A stretch of 6,563 bases of DNA, taken from positions 1 to 6,563 of the forward strand of contig CALMOI010000511.1 of the NCBI GenBank assembly GCA_937871735.1. The letters run 5' to 3'. Each line of letters starts with the position of its first letter. The first letter of the stretch is position 1. The DNA is from an uncultured Comamonadaceae bacterium. Lineage in GTDB: Bacteria; Pseudomonadota; Gammaproteobacteria; Burkholderiales; Burkholderiaceae_C. Under the pieces are notes generated by a model that made no database searches, was not told the DNA's origin, and was given only the letters and a program-made list of their open reading frames with translations. Shown in pieces: positions 4,692 through 6,563 of the stretch. The position numbers and the translations under genes are program-made.

Positions 4692-5730
4692 CACGGGCCC
4701 GAAACTCTCCCGGCGTGCTGCCCGTCCAGTTTTGGAAGGCGCGGATGAAGCTTTTTTCATTTTGAAACCCCACGGCTTCGGCGATTTGTTTCACTGGGCG
4801 CTGGCTGCGCAGCAGCAGCTCTATCGCGCGTTCGCGGCGCACTTCGTCTTTCAGGGTTTGCAGCGCTGCGCCTTCGTCTTTGAGTTGGCGGTGCAGGGTG
4901 CGCGGCGACAGGTGCAGCAGCGCGGCCAAGTCGTCGGCGCTGTGGGTTTGTGCGGGGTGGCTGGCCAGCAGTTGGCGCACGCGCTGCACCAGCAGGCGGT
5001 CGCGCCGGTACTGGCGCACGGTCAGCGGCAGGGCGCGTTGCAGCATTTGGCGCAGCGCGGCTTCGTCGCGGCGCAGCGGCAAGCTGAGGTAGCGCGCATC
5101 AAACTGCAAACCGGCGCTGTCGGCCCCGAAGCGAATCGGCCCCGGAAACAGCAGCGGGTAGACCTCGGCGTGCGGCGGTGGCTCAAACGGGAACTGCGCG
5201 CCCAGCAGCGGGATGCGCGAATCCACCAGCCAGCAGGCCACGCCGTGCAGATTGCGCAGCACCGACACCACACAGAACTCACGCAACGCGCCGCCCACGC
5301 CCAGCGGACGGTGCTCGTGCAAGCTGATGCGGGCGGGCTCGTCGCCACTGGGGTGCGGCAGGTGCAGCGTGATGTCGTCGGTCAGCAGGCCGTGGTGGCG
5401 GCACCAGCGTTGCAGCGCCACGCCCAGCGTCGGTGAGCTGATGGAGGCCCGCGCCAACATGCCATAGCTGCCCCACGGCAGGCGGCGGCTGAACCAGCCC
5501 AGCGCTTCATCGTCGAGCTCGCGCATGGCGTGGTCAGAGATGCGCTCCATCTGCAAGGCGGTGATGTGCGCCAGTGGCTGATCGAGTAGGGCTGGCGCGA
5601 TTTGTGCCGCTGCCAGCGCCGCGTGGGCCGACAAACCACGCTGGGTGTAGGCCGTGGCAATAGCACGCACAAAGGCCATCGGCGTGCGGGCTGAGTCGTC
5701 GGAGGCAAGGGGAGGGCGCTGCTGATTCAT
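4687..5730 (-). CDS. AraC-family transcriptional regulator
   Basis: This is a DNA-binding regulator of 347 residues from ATG at 5730. The N-terminal part (about 20-205) resembles the arabinose-binding-like domain seen in AraC regulators of the OruR/ArgR-like type (PF12625 group; assigned by eye). The C-terminus has the two helix-turn-helix units: first SADDLAALLHLSPRTLHRQL (264-283), second KQIAEAVGFQNEKSFIRAFQ (314-333), followed by the family ending NWTGSTPGEFR. Both units are intact. It is divergent from the acyl-CoA synthetase at 5845, so that gene is the likely target and a fatty or other carboxylic acid, or its CoA ester, a plausible ligand (inference). The start is uncertain: an in-frame ATG at 5781 would add 17 residues and one at 5679 would remove 17. 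None has a good Shine-Dalgarno site. I prefer 5730 because residues before it look unlike the family. Confidence 0.92.
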   Translation of the reverse strand: MNQQRPPLASDDSARTPMAFVRAIATAYTQRGLSAHAALAAAQIAPALLDQPLAHITALQMERISDHAMRELDDEALGWFSRRLPWGSYGMLARASISSPTLGVALQRWCRHHGLLTDDITLHLPHPSGDEPARISLHEHRPLGVGGALREFCVVSVLRNLHGVACWLVDSRIPLLGAQFPFEPPPHAEVYPLLFPGPIRFGADSAGLQFDARYLSLPLRRDEAALRQMLQRALPLTVRQYRRDRLLVQRVRQLLASHPAQTHSADDLAALLHLSPRTLHRQLKDEGAALQTLKDEVRRERAIELLLRSQRPVKQIAEAVGFQNEKSFIRAFQNWTGSTPGEFRARD

Positions 5731-5753
5731 AGGTGCAAAGTCTGACGCAGCAT
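5727..5753 (-). CDS. Possible leader mini-ORF (8 codons) before the AraC-type gene
   Basis: ATG at 5753 opens an 8-codon frame reading MLRQTLHL. Its TGA overlaps the ATG at 5730 in an ATGA, the arrangement used for translational coupling. The regulator start has no Shine-Dalgarno site of its own, which makes coupling attractive. However, the mini-ORF also lacks a well-placed ribosome site (AAGG is 14 nt upstream), and such short frames arise often by chance. Confidence 0.2.
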   Translation of the reverse strand: MLRQTLHL

Positions 5754-5770
5754 GGCGTGATTTGCAACCT
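5731..5770. repeat. Imperfect inverted repeat in the divergent regulator region
   Basis: AGGTGCAAA (5731-5739) and TTTGCAACCT (5761-5770) are inverted copies differing by one inserted base, with 21 bp between them; centres are about three helical turns apart. It lies between the AraC-type gene and the acyl-CoA synthetase. As DNA it could be an operator; as RNA it could fold into a hairpin directly before the regulator's start codon. Confidence 0.35.
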
Positions 5771-5830
5771 TGCTGGCCCATTGGCGGCCAAGGCTGGGCC
5801 TATGCTCGGGCGACAACATCCTCACACGGT

Positions 5831-5836
5831 AGGAGA
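5831..5836 (+). promoter_or_regulatory. Shine-Dalgarno site of the acyl-CoA synthetase
   Basis: AGGAGA lies 8 nt before ATG 5845 and fixes that start. It is the strongest ribosome site in the window. Confidence 0.75.
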
Positions 5837-5844
5837 CATATTCC

Positions 5845-6563
5845 ATGAACGACGCCGCTTCTTCCCTCGCCCGTGGCCGCAATGACACGCCGTTGATCGA
5901 GCTGACTCTCGGTGCTTTTTTGGACCAAATGGCCGAGCGCCAGCCTGAGCGCGAGGCGCTGGTCAGCGTGCATCAAGGCGTGCGTTACAGCTACCACCAG
6001 TTGCAACAGCACACCCGCCAACTGGCCAGCGCGCTGCTGGGGCTGGGTTTGCAACCGGGCGAGCGCATTGGCATCTGGTCGCACAACAACGCCGAGTGGC
6101 TGTTGATGCAACTGGCCACGGCCCAAGTCGGGCTGGTGCTGGTCAATATCAACCCAGCCTACCGCACCTCGGAGCTGAAGTACGCGCTGAACAAAGTCGG
6201 CTGCAAAGCCCTGGTCAGCATGGCGCGCTTCAAGACCAGCGACTACCTGGGCATGCTGCGCGAGTTGGTTCCTGAGCTGGCGACCTGCGCCCCCGGTCAG
6301 TTGCAGGCCGCCCGTTTGCCCGCGCTGCGCACGGTGGTCTGGATCGACGTGGCCGGGCAGGGCGCAGACGAGCCCGGCATGCTGCGTTTTTCTGAGTTGC
6401 AGGCGCAAGGCCGTGCTGACGATGCGCGCGTGCAGCAAGTGGCCGCCACCCTCCAGGCCACCGACCCGATCAACATCCAGTTCACCAGCGGCACCACGGG
6501 CTTTCCCAAGGGGGCCACGCTCACGCACCGCAACATCCTGAACAACGGCTTTTTCATCGGCGA
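5845..6563 (+). CDS. AMP-binding acyl-CoA synthetase, N-terminal part
   Basis: This adenylate-forming enzyme would activate a carboxylic acid with ATP to an acyl-AMP and then join it to coenzyme A. The frame runs 239 codons to the window edge, a bit under half of a typical 540-570-residue enzyme. The N-terminal part has TLGAFLDQMAERQPEREAL (21-39), the family patch GERIGIWSHNNAEWLLMQLA (72-91) and NINPAYRTSELKYAL (101-115). The phosphate-binding loop IQFTSGTTGFPKG (211-223) is complete, followed by ATLTHRNILNN (224-234). Later motifs and the catalytic C-terminal lysine lie beyond the edge. The pattern fits the medium/long-chain fatty-acyl-CoA synthetase group rather than acetyl-CoA synthetase, but chain length cannot be told. 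The divergent AraC-type regulator is its likely controller, and further acyl-CoA catabolic genes may follow downstream. Confidence 0.94.
   Translation, partial: MNDAASSLARGRNDTPLIELTLGAFLDQMAERQPEREALVSVHQGVRYSYHQLQQHTRQLASALLGLGLQPGERIGIWSHNNAEWLLMQLATAQVGLVLVNINPAYRTSELKYALNKVGCKALVSMARFKTSDYLGMLRELVPELATCAPGQLQAARLPALRTVVWIDVAGQGADEPGMLRFSELQAQGRADDARVQQVAATLQATDPINIQFTSGTTGFPKGATLTHRNILNNGFFIG

Noticed and set aside
4518..4760. Minus-strand 80-codon frame between the AraC-type and BLUF genes
   Set aside because: A third of it overlaps the regulator in another frame, and the remainder resembles no family; there is no supporting ribosome site.
4678..5436. Plus-strand open frame (252 codons) opposite the AraC-type gene
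   Set aside because: Antisense shadow; Gln/Ala/Arg-rich with no motif, while the opposite strand encodes intact helix-turn-helix units.
5790..5830. Promoter for the acyl-CoA synthetase (TATGCT-like -10)
   Set aside because: The match is four of six and no -35 at a usable distance was found.
5800..6528. Long minus-strand open frame (242 codons) opposite the acyl-CoA synthetase
   Set aside because: It is the antisense shadow of a clearly recognised gene in GC-rich DNA; its composition (many Gln, His, Arg, Gly) matches no family.

Overview
The window looks like chromosomal DNA of a high-GC betaproteobacterium, probably Burkholderiales and perhaps Comamonadaceae-like. This is inferred from codon use (many CTG/TTG, GCG/GCC and CAA codons) and the gene set, not from a marker gene. 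It holds seven protein-coding genes, two of them cut by the window edges. I see no rRNA, tRNA, CRISPR array, transposase or integrase.

Left block (1-2903, all minus strand): rfbA (glucose-1-phosphate thymidylyltransferase) overlaps rfbC (dTDP-4-dehydrorhamnose 3,5-epimerase) by 4 bp. After a 99-bp gap with two hairpins comes a type I secretion ABC exporter of the PrtD class, cut at base 1. RfbA and RfbC supply two of the four steps of dTDP-L-rhamnose synthesis; rfbB and rfbD are not in the window. The order suggests a surface-polysaccharide or glycosylation locus next to a protein-export locus.

Middle block (2904-4500): a 142-bp AT-rich region separates rfbA from a divergent HAD-family phosphatase related to E. 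coli YieH. After the phosphatase lies 345 bp without a credible gene. It contains two diverged direct copies of a roughly 90-bp module, offset by exactly 234 bp. Each copy has a short hairpin, an identical 12-mer (CGTAAGGACTTT) and a perfect DnaA box (TTATCCACA) followed by an inverted, one-mismatch DnaA box. This is the most unusual part of the window. Next to it, on the minus strand, is a short stand-alone BLUF blue-light sensor with all its photochemical residues.

Right block (4501-6563): an AraC-family regulator on the minus strand is divergent from an AMP-binding acyl-CoA synthetase (plus strand, cut at the right edge). Their 114-bp shared region holds an imperfect inverted repeat and a tiny upstream ORF whose stop overlaps the likely regulator start. 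The layout suggests the regulator controls the acyl-CoA synthetase and whatever follows it.

I found no clear new multi-gene system. The best candidate for something undescribed is the duplicated DnaA-box module between the phosphatase and BLUF genes.
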